Notes: generated by a model from the sequence alone, not told the origin. Shown: positions 9,439 to 19,204, counted from the first letter of the stretch. The stretch is 64,000 nucleotides of DNA from an uncultured Alteromonadaceae bacterium (GCA_947503265.1 CANNDC010000007.1:62001-126000); one strand, 5' to 3'. Numbers and translations are program-made.

Positions 9439-11450
9439 ATACCAAGGATGTGTTGTTTCAAGAACGCACAATAAGCAAATTTACTAATGCTTTGCTGCTT
9501 GCTAGCGCGCTGACAGGTCTAGCGTCTTTTATCATATCTGCCCACAGCATTTGGATACAATGGACTGTGCTTGCGCATATCCTAACGGGTGCAATAATCA
9601 GTTTGGCTATGTTGCCTTACTTCTATGTTCACTTTCGCCGTACGTTAGGCTTTCGAAGAGCTGGCATGGTTTTTTCTGGTATTTTTTTACTACTACTGTT
9701 CCTGCTCTGTGCGTTTACTGGTTGGCATATCATTCTGTATGGCAGGATTGAAAGTTTAGCATGGGTTTATCAAACCCATGTTGTTTCAACCGCCAGTTTT
9801 GTTGTCGTGCTCGTTTTGCATTTACTGATTCACGTTAAATTCTTACCCGTTCATCGCAGAAGTGGCGACCTTGGCACGTTTCCCAGCGTCGGGCCTGGGT
9901 TGGCTAAATTTGTAGTCAGTTTGAATGTCGGAATTCAAGGTTTGGTGCTTGTTGCCACACTGCTCTATTCGGCACTTTTGATCCCTCCGTCGACTGATGC
10001 AGTTATCCAACCCTATGAGCAAGCATACGGTTCGCATCCTTTTAGACCCAGTCAGACTGAGACTTATCACAATAAATTTGTTGCAGAAGAGCAAATTGCA
10101 AATTCACAAATGTGCATGAGCTGTCATCAAGAGATTGGCGAACAATGGATGAGTTCAGTTCACCAACAAGCTGCAGCAGACCCAACTTATGTCACTAACA
10201 TCACTCTTTTAGCCGAGAAAAAAGGCATCAGTGCAACTCGATATTGTGAAGGTTGTCACGCTCCTGTCGCCCTTTTAACAGGGCAACTAACCCCAGGAGG
10301 GGAACACGGTGGCATCGAAGGTACCTTAGCCAATCAGCACGGTATATCTTGCATGAGCTGCCATGGCGTTAAAAACTTGCCTCATATTAAGGGTGTAGCC
10401 AGTTACGAATTTACTCCAGCAAAAGACTATCTATTTGCGAATAGTTCATTCGACATTCTCAATAATATTCACAATAAACTGCTGGAAGTTCGGCCTTCAC
10501 AGCACAAACGTGATGTAGGGCATGAAATCTTAGCGGATCCAAAATCTTGCGCGGTCTGTCATACCCAGTTTATGGACAAAGACATGAACGACTGGGGCTG
10601 GATTCAAATGCAAGACGACTATGGAGCTTGGTTGGCCAGCCCGTTTTCGAGGCAACATGAAGAAAACTTTTCAAGCCAGCAACTGACACGTTGCCAAGAT
10701 TGCCATATGCCATTAGTTGCTTCCAATGATCCTTCTGCGGATAACAATGGACTTGTCCGCAGCCATAATTTTGCGGCTGCCAATACCTTCTTACCTTTGT
10801 TACGCGGAGACACCAAACAGTTTGAAGCGACAAAACAGTTTCTTCAGCAAAATAAGTTAAGAGTCAATATCGACCAACCCAGCCGCACAGATGCAATTCA
10901 AAGCACAGTTTTTCTGGACGAAACCCTTCGCGACACTAGCGAAATTCCAATGTTTTATTATCTGGGAGAAACAGCAACCATTCAGGTAGTTGTTAGCAAC
11001 ATTGGCGTCGGTCATAACTTTCCTGGAGGCACGATCGATATTAACCAAGCTTGGGTTGAATTTTCCGTACATGATGCTCAGGGTAATCAAGTGTATTTAA
11101 GTGGCGGTATTGACGAAGATGGTTATGTCGATGAAGAAGCCCACTTCTATCGTTCGCTGCCAATAGACAAGACAGGAAAACTGGTTTGGCGTCACGACCT
11201 TTTCAATATGGTAGGTACATCATTCAAGCGCGTCATACCAGCCGGGAAATCCGATATAGCCACGTTTAGTTTCGACGTTGCACCTTGGGTCAAGTCTCCC
11301 TTGACCGTAGTTGCGACGGTTAAATATCGAAAACTCAACAACCGCTATGCCAAATGGGCGTTGCAAGACAATTACTTTGAAATTCCCGCCATCGATATGG
11401 CATGGGATACCCTGACAATACCCGTTAAAATTCGTAAAACCGTAAACTAA
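9435..11450 (+). CDS. Membrane-anchored pentaheme cytochrome c
   Basis: 671 aa. The first about 185 residues contain five hydrophobic segments. Several histidines lie in the helix around residues 45-67 and in the one around 112-135, which could ligate heme b (inference). After the last helix come five CxxCH heme c motifs at residues 227 (CMSCH), 271 (CEGCH), 306 (CMSCH), 372 (CAVCH) and 420 (CQDCH). A beta-sandwich-like C-terminus (about 490-671) lacks heme motifs. The arrangement resembles multiheme cytochromes of the c554/c552 type, with electrons passing between the quinone pool and a periplasmic partner. The start overlaps the stop of the FG-GAP/ASPIC gene by 4 nt, so translation is coupled. 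The electron donor or acceptor cannot be told from sequence. Confidence 0.88.
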   Translation: MNTKDVLFQERTISKFTNALLLASALTGLASFIISAHSIWIQWTVLAHILTGAIISLAMLPYFYVHFRRTLGFRRAGMVFSGIFLLLLFLLCAFTGWHIILYGRIESLAWVYQTHVVSTASFVVVLVLHLLIHVKFLPVHRRSGDLGTFPSVGPGLAKFVVSLNVGIQGLVLVATLLYSALLIPPSTDAVIQPYEQAYGSHPFRPSQTETYHNKFVAEEQIANSQMCMSCHQEIGEQWMSSVHQQAAADPTYVTNITLLAEKKGISATRYCEGCHAPVALLTGQLTPGGEHGGIEGTLANQHGISCMSCHGVKNLPHIKGVASYEFTPAKDYLFANSSFDILNNIHNKLLEVRPSQHKRDVGHEILADPKSCAVCHTQFMDKDMNDWGWIQMQDDYGAWLASPFSRQHEENFSSQQLTRCQDCHMPLVASNDPSADNNGLVRSHNFAAANTFLPLLRGDTKQFEATKQFLQQNKLRVNIDQPSRTDAIQSTVFLDETLRDTSEIPMFYYLGETATIQVVVSNIGVGHNFPGGTIDINQAWVEFSVHDAQGNQVYLSGGIDEDGYVDEEAHFYRSLPIDKTGKLVWRHDLFNMVGTSFKRVIPAGKSDIATFSFDVAPWVKSPLTVVATVKYRKLNNRYAKWALQDNYFEIPAIDMAWDTLTIPVKIRKTVN

Positions 11451-11471
11451 CCGGAAGCAATTAAAGAAACA

Positions 11472-11951
11472 TCAGCCGACTTTAATAGGGTTGTATTGTT
11501 CGAAAATTTGCTTCGCTTTATCGACTTGCTCATCACTTTGGCAATGGGCGACAATCAAGATTGCACCTTGGTTAACACAATCTTGGTAGTATTGTTTTTC
11601 ATTATCTGGGAAGACGGTTCCATAAACGCCTCCTAATGCTCCACCCGCGGCTCCTGCGGCAAATGCGGTTGCAATTGGTCCGGCTGCTAATATTCCAATC
11701 CCCCCGGTCGCGAAAGCCCCTACAGTCGCAAAACTACCTGCAATTGCTCCCAAAATACCTCCGGTCGCAGAACCGATAGCAATTCCTTCAGGTAGTTTGG
11801 TATTTTCACTGATTTTGAACGAGTCCAAATCATTTTCTTCGTTGCTGATAATGCTGATCTCGTCTTCAGTAAAACCGCTAAGCTCCAAGCGAGCAATGAT
11901 GATTGCAACATCTTCAAAATCAGCAAAAACGCCTCTCACGATCTTATTCAT
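11472..11951 (-). CDS. Glycine-rich stress-type protein (YflT/GS17M-like)
   Basis: 159 aa. The first about 45 residues (VRGVFADFEDVAIIIARLELSGFTEDEISIIS) look like the small alpha/beta fold seen in general-stress-17M/YflT-type proteins. They are followed by a long Gly/Ala-rich hydrophobic stretch (about 58-110) resembling glycine-zipper membrane segments, and a C-terminal beta-alpha element (GAILIVAHCQSDEQVDKAKQIFEQY). AGGAT lies 8-12 nt before the ATG. It is transcribed convergently with the cytochrome gene. Possibly stress-related, but the function is unproven and the family assignment is by resemblance only. Confidence 0.7.
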   Translation of the reverse strand: MNKIVRGVFADFEDVAIIIARLELSGFTEDEISIISNEENDLDSFKISENTKLPEGIAIGSATGGILGAIAGSFATVGAFATGGIGILAAGPIATAFAAGAAGGALGGVYGTVFPDNEKQYYQDCVNQGAILIVAHCQSDEQVDKAKQIFEQYNPIKVG

Positions 11952-12360
11952 GTGTAAATCCTCATATAATAATTAATGGTGTAATGACATGCAGCAAGAA
12001 CTGCACCAATCCTCAAAAGCCCTATCTACTTGGCATTGAGTCTTATGTACCTTATTAACGGGAAAGTAATTCCCGATTAGAGTGTAATTATTTCTTAAAT
12101 ATGACGAAAACGAGCTGAACAAAGATGCAATGTCACTTATCTATTTAAGGGAAGAATGATGGGAAGAACGATAGAAAAAATAATGAAAAGTAGGAAACTG
12201 GCTTAAGGTGATTAAATCGAGTGAACACGACAAACTGAATCAAAAGCCCATTCATAATATTAACTGATTGCAATTAGCTAAATAAATTGTTCCAACTGCG
12301 TCGGTATATTTATAGTGTTTTGTCATGAAAATGCTAACCAAATGAACAAAAGGAACCCTT
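11952..12360. other. Divergent intergenic region with a short hairpin
   Basis: About 400 bp between the stress-type protein and the SDR gene. CGGGAA (12060-12065) and TTCCCG (12071-12076), with a 5-nt loop, could form a weak hairpin or operator. A 16-codon ATG frame beginning near 12157 has a purine-rich leader but looks fortuitous. Nothing else is recognised. Confidence 0.35.
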
Positions 12361-13245
12361 ATGTCAAATCAATTTTCCGGCAAAACAGCCATTATTTCTG
12401 GCGGTGCAGGAGGTATTGGCTTTGCTTTAGCCAGAGAGTTAGGGCTGTCAGGGATGAATATTGTGGTAGCCGACATTGATTCAGCCGAACTTTCTAACGC
12501 CACAACTCGACTAGAATTAGAAAACATTAACACCCTAGCTTGTGAGTTGGATGTCACTGAGTATACGCAATGGGAAAGTGTAGTAAATGAAGCTGAATCG
12601 CATTTTGGCGCAGTCAATATGGTAATTAATAATGCCGGGGTAGGTGGTATTCCAGGTACGATAGAGAACACAAACCTCGACACATGGAAATGGGTTGCAG
12701 ACGTCAATATGATGGGGGTTTTGTACGGGACCACAGCGGCAACACCTGCGATAAAAAGAGCTGGGAATGGCGGTTGGATAATTAATGTCGCATCGATGGC
12801 TGGAATGAATGGTGTCCCCTATTCCAGCGCCTATGCAGCAACCAAAGCTGCCGTTGTGTCTATGTCAGAATCATGGGCTGTGGAGTTAAAGTCTCACAAT
12901 ATTCAAGTATCTGTACTCTGCCCAGCATTTGTCAAAACTCGAATTCATGAATCCCTTCGTAACCTGCAAGATAAATATAAATCTAACAAACCCATTGGTG
13001 ACCCAAAACTGTTGAAATCAGGATTAGAAAAAGTGTCTGCCATGGTTGAGTCAGGTATCCCAGCGGAGTTACTCGCCAAACGGGTTGTGGAGGCAATAGA
13101 ACAAAAACAACTCTATATATTTACCCACCCGAATTATCGTTCAACAGTCGCAGAGCGAGGTAAAGGTCTAGACAGAGCTTTCGAGAACGCGGCACAGAGT
13201 CCTTTGGTGAAACACTTAATTGATGATGAATTAGTAAGCTTGTAA
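12361..13245 (+). CDS. Short-chain dehydrogenase/reductase
   Basis: 294 aa classical SDR. The NAD(P)-binding motif GGAGGIG is at residues 14-20, NNAG at 90-93 and the structural Asn at 116. The catalytic triad is Ser145, Tyr158 and Lys162 (YxxxK). An acidic residue at the end of the second beta strand (ADID) suggests NAD(H) preference, which is inference. The 60-residue C-terminal region covers the substrate site; no specific substrate can be assigned. AAGGA sits 6-7 nt before the ATG. The gene stands alone between the stress-type protein and the MscS gene. Confidence 0.9.
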   Translation: MSNQFSGKTAIISGGAGGIGFALARELGLSGMNIVVADIDSAELSNATTRLELENINTLACELDVTEYTQWESVVNEAESHFGAVNMVINNAGVGGIPGTIENTNLDTWKWVADVNMMGVLYGTTAATPAIKRAGNGGWIINVASMAGMNGVPYSSAYAATKAAVVSMSESWAVELKSHNIQVSVLCPAFVKTRIHESLRNLQDKYKSNKPIGDPKLLKSGLEKVSAMVESGIPAELLAKRVVEAIEQKQLYIFTHPNYRSTVAERGKGLDRAFENAAQSPLVKHLIDDELVSL

Positions 13246-13418
13246 CTAGGGTCTGTTGACCTTTTCACCGACCAAACCTGTATCGAAGCAAAAATTATCC
13301 GAGTTGCAATTTGCGGCAATTCTTCCATGCAAATTCCCATCATTTAGGTATAAACTAACGCCACAATAATAATAAAACCTTACAAAACACAAAAATTATA
13401 AATCGGACGGAGCGAGAA

Positions 13419-14246
13419 ATGGAAGAATTTATCCAGAACTTTGATATAAACGAATACTTGCCAGCAGCGATTGCTTGGGCAACAAATATTCTGCTAGCAA
13501 TGGTAATACTGCTGATAGGTATTTGGCTCAGCGGTAAAGCATATAAAGCGGTTCACTCAATAGGCAAAAAATACGAAAGACTAGACGATACCTTGTTTCG
13601 CTTTTTTGGCAGTATCGCGCGATACGTCATTCTTGCATTCGTATTTATCGCCGTATTAAATCGATTCGGTGTAGAAACCACCTCAATCGTTGCTCTAATA
13701 GGTGCTGCTGGACTGGCTGTTGGTCTTGCTCTGCAAGGCGCCATGTCGAATCTTGCTGCGGGCGTGATGCTGTTAATCTTTAGACCTTATAAAGTTGATG
13801 ATTTTATTGATTCAGCCGGTAAATTCGGTAAAGTAACCGAAATCGATCTTTTTACTACAATATTGCAAACCTTTGATAATCAACAGGTTATTATCCCAAA
13901 TAGTCAGATTTGGGGTGCACAAATAATCAATCATTCACACTATGATATTCGTGGTGTTGATATGCATTTCGGTGTTGCGTACGCTGAAAGTACTGATGCA
14001 GCCAGAGAAGTGATTGATTCTGTATTGGAATCTCATCCACATATCCTGAAAGATCCTGCACCTTTCGTTGAAGTAGAGACACTAAACAATAGTTCGGTTG
14101 ATTTCTTGGTTCGTCCGTTCTGTATAGGCGAACACTACTTCGATGTTTTATATTCAGTGCCTGAGTTGATCAAAAAAGCATTAGACGAAGCGGGAATCGA
14201 AATCCCATTCCCACATCGCAAAGTTATTGTGGTGAAAGAAGACTAG
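13419..14246 (+). CDS. mscS: Small-conductance mechanosensitive channel (MscS family)
   Basis: 275 aa, the usual length for the short MscS type. Three N-terminal membrane segments are visible, the third being the Gly/Ala-rich pore helix (AALIGAAGLAVGLALQGAMSNLAAG), followed by the family signature FRPYKVDDFI and a cytoplasmic beta plus alpha/beta domain. It releases solutes during hypo-osmotic shock. GGAGCG lies upstream of the ATG. The nitroreductase gene begins 4 nt after the stop, so the two form an operon. Confidence 0.93.
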   Translation: MEEFIQNFDINEYLPAAIAWATNILLAMVILLIGIWLSGKAYKAVHSIGKKYERLDDTLFRFFGSIARYVILAFVFIAVLNRFGVETTSIVALIGAAGLAVGLALQGAMSNLAAGVMLLIFRPYKVDDFIDSAGKFGKVTEIDLFTTILQTFDNQQVIIPNSQIWGAQIINHSHYDIRGVDMHFGVAYAESTDAAREVIDSVLESHPHILKDPAPFVEVETLNNSSVDFLVRPFCIGEHYFDVLYSVPELIKKALDEAGIEIPFPHRKVIVVKED

Positions 14247-14250
14247 TCAT

Positions 14251-14925
14251 ATGAAAGATCATGATGCGTCGCCTTTGAGCGATTTCATTGAATATCCAGA
14301 GCGCGAAATGCTTTCGCGCTCTGAGCAATACTATGCCGACATCAAACGTAGACATAGTATTCGCAAATTCAGCGATCGCCCTGTGGATAGAGCAATTATT
14401 GAGAACTGTATTAAAGCTGCTGGCACAGCACCGAATGGTGCTAATCATCAGCCTTGGCACTTTGTTGCTATTCATTCTGCCGATGTTAAACGTCAAGTTC
14501 GAGAACAAGCAGAAGCTCATGAGCAAGGGTTTTATTCTGGAAGAGCCGGCGAAGAGTGGTTAAATGCGTTGAAACCTTTGGGTACAGACGCAGATAAGCC
14601 TTATTTAGAGCATGCTCCATGGCTGATCGCGATCTTCAGTCAGAAAAAAGGCGGACTTGAACCCAGCGATAAACACACAAACTACTATGTGCACGAATCA
14701 GTAGGTATTGCCACGGGCTTTCTCATCAATGCGCTACACCATAGTGGCTTGGCTACCCTGACACACACTCCAAAACCCATGTCATTTCTGTCAAAAATCT
14801 GCGAACGCCCAGATGACGAGCGGCCATACATGCTTTTGATAGCCGGTTATCCTGCTGATGATGCCACCGTTCCCAAACACGCGCAGTCAAAAAAATCATT
14901 GTCGGAAATTGCCACATTTCTTTAA
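14251..14925 (+). CDS. Nitroreductase-family flavoprotein
   Basis: 224 aa. The N-terminal FMN-binding signature RRHSIRKFSDRPV (about residues 31-43) is followed by AAGTAPNGANHQPWHFVAI (about 58-76), typical of the nitroreductase fold, and a C-terminal AGYPADDATVP segment. An NAD(P)H-dependent FMN dimer that reduces nitroaromatic, quinone or enone substrates is expected; the natural substrate is unknown. Its ribosome-binding site (AAAGAAGA) lies inside the end of mscS, supporting cotranscription. Confidence 0.88.
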   Translation: MKDHDASPLSDFIEYPEREMLSRSEQYYADIKRRHSIRKFSDRPVDRAIIENCIKAAGTAPNGANHQPWHFVAIHSADVKRQVREQAEAHEQGFYSGRAGEEWLNALKPLGTDADKPYLEHAPWLIAIFSQKKGGLEPSDKHTNYYVHESVGIATGFLINALHHSGLATLTHTPKPMSFLSKICERPDDERPYMLLIAGYPADDATVPKHAQSKKSLSEIATFL

Positions 14926-14992
14926 GCGACATTAATGAGGCAGTTAAAGTTATCTCGGATCCTATCTAACAAAAATGAAAATAAGGTTAATT

Positions 14993-15439
14993 ATGAAGAA
15001 GCTGTTCACCTTGGTTGGAATATGTTTACTAAGCGCATGTAGTCAAAACGAGGTGGGTGATGTCTCTCTTGGCGTCTTTACCACCAAAGATATCAAGATC
15101 AATACATTGCATGATCCCATTGTTACCGGAGTGACCTGTCACGTGGCCAGTATCGAAGCAAATCTCGATTTATCTGATCCATCCGATAGCTCAATTGCTT
15201 GCCGTCAAACTGGCGAAATCACTGCCGAAATGATTGCTCAAATTGATAAATCCTCTTCTGGCGAAATTGTTTTCAAGAAGTCGAAAAGTATCTTCTTTAA
15301 AAATATGAAAGTACGACGTATTTTCGATGCCGAATCACAAACTTTAATGTATGTGTCCTATTCAACCAAGGAAACATCAGGAAGTTATAAACACAGCCTT
15401 TCAACCGTGCCTTTATGGGGCACAAAAGCCTATCAATAA
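14993..15439 (+). CDS. creA: CreA-family lipoprotein
   Basis: 148 aa from the ATG at 14993, preferred over the one at 14975 because AAGG lies 6 nt upstream and MKKLFTLVGICLLSAC is then a proper lipoprotein signal with lipobox LSAC. The body matches the CreA family: a Gly-rich start (VGDVSLGVFTTKDIKI), conserved HDPIVTGVTCHV, the SSIACRQTG cysteine, and a tail SGSYKHSLSTVPLWG. The role of CreA remains poorly defined; the product is periplasmic and membrane anchored. Confidence 0.88.
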   Translation: MKKLFTLVGICLLSACSQNEVGDVSLGVFTTKDIKINTLHDPIVTGVTCHVASIEANLDLSDPSDSSIACRQTGEITAEMIAQIDKSSSGEIVFKKSKSIFFKNMKVRRIFDAESQTLMYVSYSTKETSGSYKHSLSTVPLWGTKAYQ

Positions 15440-15441
15440 AA

Positions 15442-15461
15442 AAGGTGGCATATGCCACCTT
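15442..15461. terminator. Perfect-palindrome terminator between convergent genes
   Basis: AAGGTGGCATATGCCACCTT is a 20-nt perfect inverted repeat immediately after the creA stop. On the minus strand it is followed by a run of six T, so it should terminate the PEP-CTERM gene ending at 15500. It may also act weakly on the creA transcript. Confidence 0.7.
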
Positions 15462-15499
15462 CCAAACTATCTAGCTGTCAAAAGCTATCAGATTCGATA

Positions 15500-16150
15500 T
15501 TAGGCTTTTTTAACTAAACGAAAACCAAGTAGGCCTGCAGCAAAAAGCATTAATATAGACGGTTCAGGTGTTGGTACAGGTGGAGGTACAATGCGAGTTG
15601 TGATAGCTCCCACCGCATCGATATCAGCACCAACCGAATCACCCGTCGTGAGCCCTTCATTCGGGTCATCAGTCAATCGCACGTAACTTAATACGCTAGC
15701 GGGAGTAAACCCAAACGCATCAATGTCTACACCATTTGTTGCACCAAATACTTTGCCGACTAACGTCCAGCTCAAACCATCTTCGCTGACTTCGACGAAC
15801 GTATCTTCAACATCTGGACCTACTTCAAATATCCACAAATCCAATTCGCTATCGCCACTTCCTGTCAATAAATTATCAATAAACTGAAACACGGCCGAAC
15901 CACCGTTACCTAAAGACAGATATGTACAGCTAGCTTGGTCTGCACAGGATCCTCCGCCAGCAAAATCTGGAGCACCTATTGCGTTGCTCGTACCTTGATT
16001 GGGCGTCGTTGGTTGTGGAGATCCAGGGTCATATTCAGACACAGCGTCTGCAAATGATGCTGTACCTTGAGGAAATTCTACCCCACCAATTAGGACCGCA
16101 GAAGCGTTGAATGAAAATGCTAGAAGCGCAATAAATAATAGTTTTCGCAT
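15500..16150 (-). CDS. PEP-CTERM sorting-signal protein
   Basis: 216 aa with signal peptide MRKLLFIALLAFSFNASA and a C-terminal PEP-CTERM signal: PTPEPSI, hydrophobic stretch LMLFAAGLLGF, basic tail RLVKKA. The body is a beta-rich secreted domain including GNGGSAVFQFIDNLLTGSGDSELDLWIFEVGP and an EVSEDGLSWTLVGK phrase, often seen in cell-surface PEP-CTERM proteins. AAGGAAG lies 6 nt before the ATG. It is the second PEP-CTERM protein of the window, unrelated in its middle domain to the one ending at 4874. Confidence 0.87.
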   Translation of the reverse strand: MRKLLFIALLAFSFNASAVLIGGVEFPQGTASFADAVSEYDPGSPQPTTPNQGTSNAIGAPDFAGGGSCADQASCTYLSLGNGGSAVFQFIDNLLTGSGDSELDLWIFEVGPDVEDTFVEVSEDGLSWTLVGKVFGATNGVDIDAFGFTPASVLSYVRLTDDPNEGLTTGDSVGADIDAVGAITTRIVPPPVPTPEPSILMLFAAGLLGFRLVKKA

Positions 16151-16331
16151 GTTTCTTCCTTAATGTATCAAATTTAATCCTCAGCGAACTACAATTATTA
16201 TTATTTAACAATAATATCGGGGATGATTTTTTCCTGCAAAATGAATACCAACACTTAACCAGTTGAAATATAGTAAAAAAATAACTAACTTTTAATTAAT
16301 TGTAAAAATAGCTGACGGTTTGTTAGGTTAA

Positions 16332-17852
16332 CTAAACCTTAAACTTTTTACTCAATAAAGCAACCGTATGACTCATTTCCACAATCTGGTGGTTTACATC
16401 AGAGCTGCGCTTAGCGACTTCCAACGTTTGCTCATTGGTTTCTTTAATGCTTTCTAAATTGTTTTTAATTCCACCCAGAGTGGTTTTTTGTTCTTCCGTA
16501 TCTCTAGCGATTATTTGTGCACCGCTCAAATTACTCTCTATCGATGCCTTAATTTCACCAAACGTTTTTTCAGTTTGACCGACAGACTCGACATTTTCTG
16601 CAACCAATCTCTGGCCGTTTTCAACTACCGCCAACATTTCTGCTGATTGCTTCTGAAGGTTTTCAATAATTTCTGTAATTTGTCCGGTAGAATCTTGTGT
16701 TCTTTGTGCCAGCGTACGAACTTCATCAGCAACAACGGCAAACCCTCGGCCTTGCTCTCCGGCTCTAGCCGCCTCAATAGCCGCGTTTAGGGCAAGTAAA
16801 TTAGTTTGCTCAGCGATGCCCTTAATGACTTGTATAACAGTATCAATTGATTGAGAGTGTTTTTCCAACAAAGCCGTTTTTTCGGTTGACTCCTGCATGT
16901 TCTCCGATAACGATTTAATAAGAGTAGTCGCTACATTGACTTTCTCCATACCCGCGGAGGCCATTGAACTGGTTTCTGTGGTTATCTGTTCGGTCTTGGT
17001 TGCCTCTCTTGCAACATCTAACGTGTTCTGACCTAAGGCTTCAAGAGATTCCAATATCTTATCAACTTGTGAATTCAAATCTTCAGCTTGAGTGGTTAGT
17101 TGGTTAACGTTCTCTTGACTATTGGTAACTGTAGAATCAAGTACCTTAGAAACACCTATTATCTCCCCCACTATATTCTGAATATTGCTGATAAATAAAT
17201 TGATATTGTCTGCTAGGGATCCCAGTTCATCACTACTTTTGTAATCTACTCTTTGGGTTAAGTCACCTTCACCTTCGGCAATATCTTTAACTCTTGAGGA
17301 TATTATCTCAATTGGCCTAACAACAAGCCTGACAATAAACCAGTTCGCAACGAGATATAAGATGACCTGTAAGACAATAATCTGGAAAATACCGACCCAA
17401 ATAGACTCACTTAACGCATCATCGATAGCCATTGAAGAGAATGTAAGTTTCGCCATGCCCGCATCTATTTTGTCAGTTTGATCTTCAAACTGTATAACCT
17501 CATTCATAGTCAGTGAAACTCTGCCTTGAAAAGGCTTATCAGAAATAACTTTGTTTTCTTCATCCCAAGAAACCTTAGACAGCAGTTCACCTTCAACGTT
17601 AAATAATTCCACTTCAACTAGGTTGTTGGTGCCCAACTCGGCAGACGCAATATTTCTGGACACATTGACGTTATAATTCCACATGGAGTCTGCGAGTGTC
17701 ACTCCAAGTCTCTTGGCGGTATTTTGAGCTGACTGTTCTGCTTTGCTTTTTAGTGTTGCTTGGCTTAATACCGTTGTGGCAATTTGAAAGACTACCAAAG
17801 TGATAGTGACAACAACGAAAATGGCAATACTAAGTTTTTTTCTTAAATTCAT
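16332..17852 (-). CDS. Methyl-accepting chemotaxis protein
   Basis: 506 aa from the ATG at 17852, which has AGGA 7 nt upstream; a TTG two codons earlier is less likely. A first membrane helix (about 8-28), a periplasmic sensor of about 120 aa, a second helix (about 153-173), a HAMP domain ([28 protein letters not shown]) and the cytoplasmic signalling coiled coil are visible. The hairpin signature is present ([20 protein letters not shown], then [15 protein letters not shown]). It signals to CheA/CheW to control motility. It is divergent from a solute-binding-protein gene 98 bp away, which suggests, but does not prove, that the binding protein presents its ligand to this receptor. Confidence 0.93.
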   Translation of the reverse strand: MNLRKKLSIAIFVVVTITLVVFQIATTVLSQATLKSKAEQSAQNTAKRLGVTLADSMWNYNVNVSRNIASAELGTNNLVEVELFNVEGELLSKVSWDEENKVISDKPFQGRVSLTMNEVIQFEDQTDKIDAGMAKLTFSSMAIDDALSESIWVGIFQIIVLQVILYLVANWFIVRLVVRPIEIISSRVKDIAEGEGDLTQRVDYKSSDELGSLADNINLFISNIQNIVGEIIGVSKVLDSTVTNSQENVNQLTTQAEDLNSQVDKILESLEALGQNTLDVAREATKTEQITTETSSMASAGMEKVNVATTLIKSLSENMQESTEKTALLEKHSQSIDTVIQVIKGIAEQTNLLALNAAIEAARAGEQGRGFAVVADEVRTLAQRTQDSTGQITEIIENLQKQSAEMLAVVENGQRLVAENVESVGQTEKTFGEIKASIESNLSGAQIIARDTEEQKTTLGGIKNNLESIKETNEQTLEVAKRSSDVNHQIVEMSHTVALLSKKFKV

Positions 17853-17950
17853 TATCAAATCCTGATGCAGAAATTAAATTACCGACTACATTCTTATACT
17901 ATCGACGAAACTGCAGATATATTAACTAGCGAGTTTTAAAAGGAATGCTG

Positions 17951-19204
17951 ATGCACGATTGTAAGTCTAGACAAACATTAGGATTTTTGGGATTTATTTT
18001 ACTCTTTTTGAGTACTTTGCTGCATCCAGTGGCTTCCCAAGCAGAAACGATTGAAGTCGGTATATTGCAATCCGCCCCTGTGCAAAAAATAGTTCTTGTG
18101 CGCCATGCAAAACAATTTGAAGACGTTAATCCTGACATTCAGGTGAAATTAAATTTTTATTCTGATGCTGACTTCAAAGTGGCATTAGCGGAGTGGCTAG
18201 AAAGCAGTAGGGGTCCAGACATAGTGACATGGCAAGGTGGGCAGCGATTGTATCAATATGTAGAGCAAAATCAGGTAGAAGACTTATCCGCAATTTGGAG
18301 CAAATATAATTTGCATTCCAATTTCGCTGAAGGAGCGGTAAAAGCGGTTTCTCTCAATAATAGGCGGTATGCCATTCCTGTGTCTTACTATCAATGGGGT
18401 TTTTATTATCGACGTTCAGTTTTCCAAACTCTCGGGCTTTCCGAACCTTCTTCGTGGCAAGAGTTTTTGAATGTTTGTGAAACGCTGAAAAATGCCGGAA
18501 TCACACCTATCACCATTGGTGCTAAAAACAAATGGACATCAGCTGCTTGGTTTGACTACCTGAATTTACGCATCAATGGTTTAGACTATCATCAACGCTT
18601 GCTGCAAGGAGAAATCAGTTTTAACAACGCGGGTGTAAAAAATGTCTTCAAAAAATGGAAACAACTTTTAGATAGTGGCTATTTTGTCGATAGATACAAT
18701 GGTTGGACTTGGTCTGAGGCGATGCCGTATATGTATCACAAAATGGCAGGCATGACATTGATAGGTAATTTTTTTGCGGGTGCCATGCCCACAACCTTGC
18801 GTGATGATTTTGGTTTTTTTCGTTTTCCAATAATTGATTCTAAACAAAAAATCTACGAAGAAGCCCCCCTAGATTTATACATGGTGCCCAAATATGTGAA
18901 CCTCAATTCATCAGTCGAGCGATTTCTAGTGTCGTTATCCTCAACAGAATTTCAGCAAACTTATAATGAAGGTGTAGGAATGATTTCACCGAATATCAAG
19001 GTGAGAAGTAATTCCGACTATTTCATTCAAGAAGGACAGCGCACGCTTAAACAAGCTGCTGGGGTTTCACAATTCTTTGACCGAGATACCAATGCTGACA
19101 TGGCTGGCGCTGCTACTGCTATCTTTACTGATTTCATGGATCATAAAAATATATCTAAAACGATCAATGAGTTGGAAATTGCCCGTCAAAAGTTTCTACT
19201 CTAG
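17951..19204 (+). CDS. Extracellular solute-binding protein (sugar type, family 1)
   Basis: 417 aa from the ATG at 17951, which has AGGA 6 nt upstream (the ATG at 17945 overlaps that site). A signal peptide ends near PVASQAETIEVGI. The body follows ABC sugar-binding protein features: DFKVALAEWLESSRGPDIVTWQGGQRLYQYVEQ, ENLS-like EDLSAIW, and AIPVSYYQWGFYYRRSVF. No permease or ATPase gene lies nearby, so it may feed a distant transporter, a chemoreceptor or a sensor kinase. It is divergent from the MCP gene and precedes a CadC-like regulator. Confidence 0.85.
   Translation: MHDCKSRQTLGFLGFILLFLSTLLHPVASQAETIEVGILQSAPVQKIVLVRHAKQFEDVNPDIQVKLNFYSDADFKVALAEWLESSRGPDIVTWQGGQRLYQYVEQNQVEDLSAIWSKYNLHSNFAEGAVKAVSLNNRRYAIPVSYYQWGFYYRRSVFQTLGLSEPSSWQEFLNVCETLKNAGITPITIGAKNKWTSAAWFDYLNLRINGLDYHQRLLQGEISFNNAGVKNVFKKWKQLLDSGYFVDRYNGWTWSEAMPYMYHKMAGMTLIGNFFAGAMPTTLRDDFGFFRFPIIDSKQKIYEEAPLDLYMVPKYVNLNSSVERFLVSLSSTEFQQTYNEGVGMISPNIKVRSNSDYFIQEGQRTLKQAAGVSQFFDRDTNADMAGAATAIFTDFMDHKNISKTINELEIARQKFLL

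Noticed and set aside
13246..13418. Possible mobile-element end in the gap before mscS (GGGTCTGTTGACC)
   Set aside because: No paired inverted end, target duplication or transposase fragment is visible.
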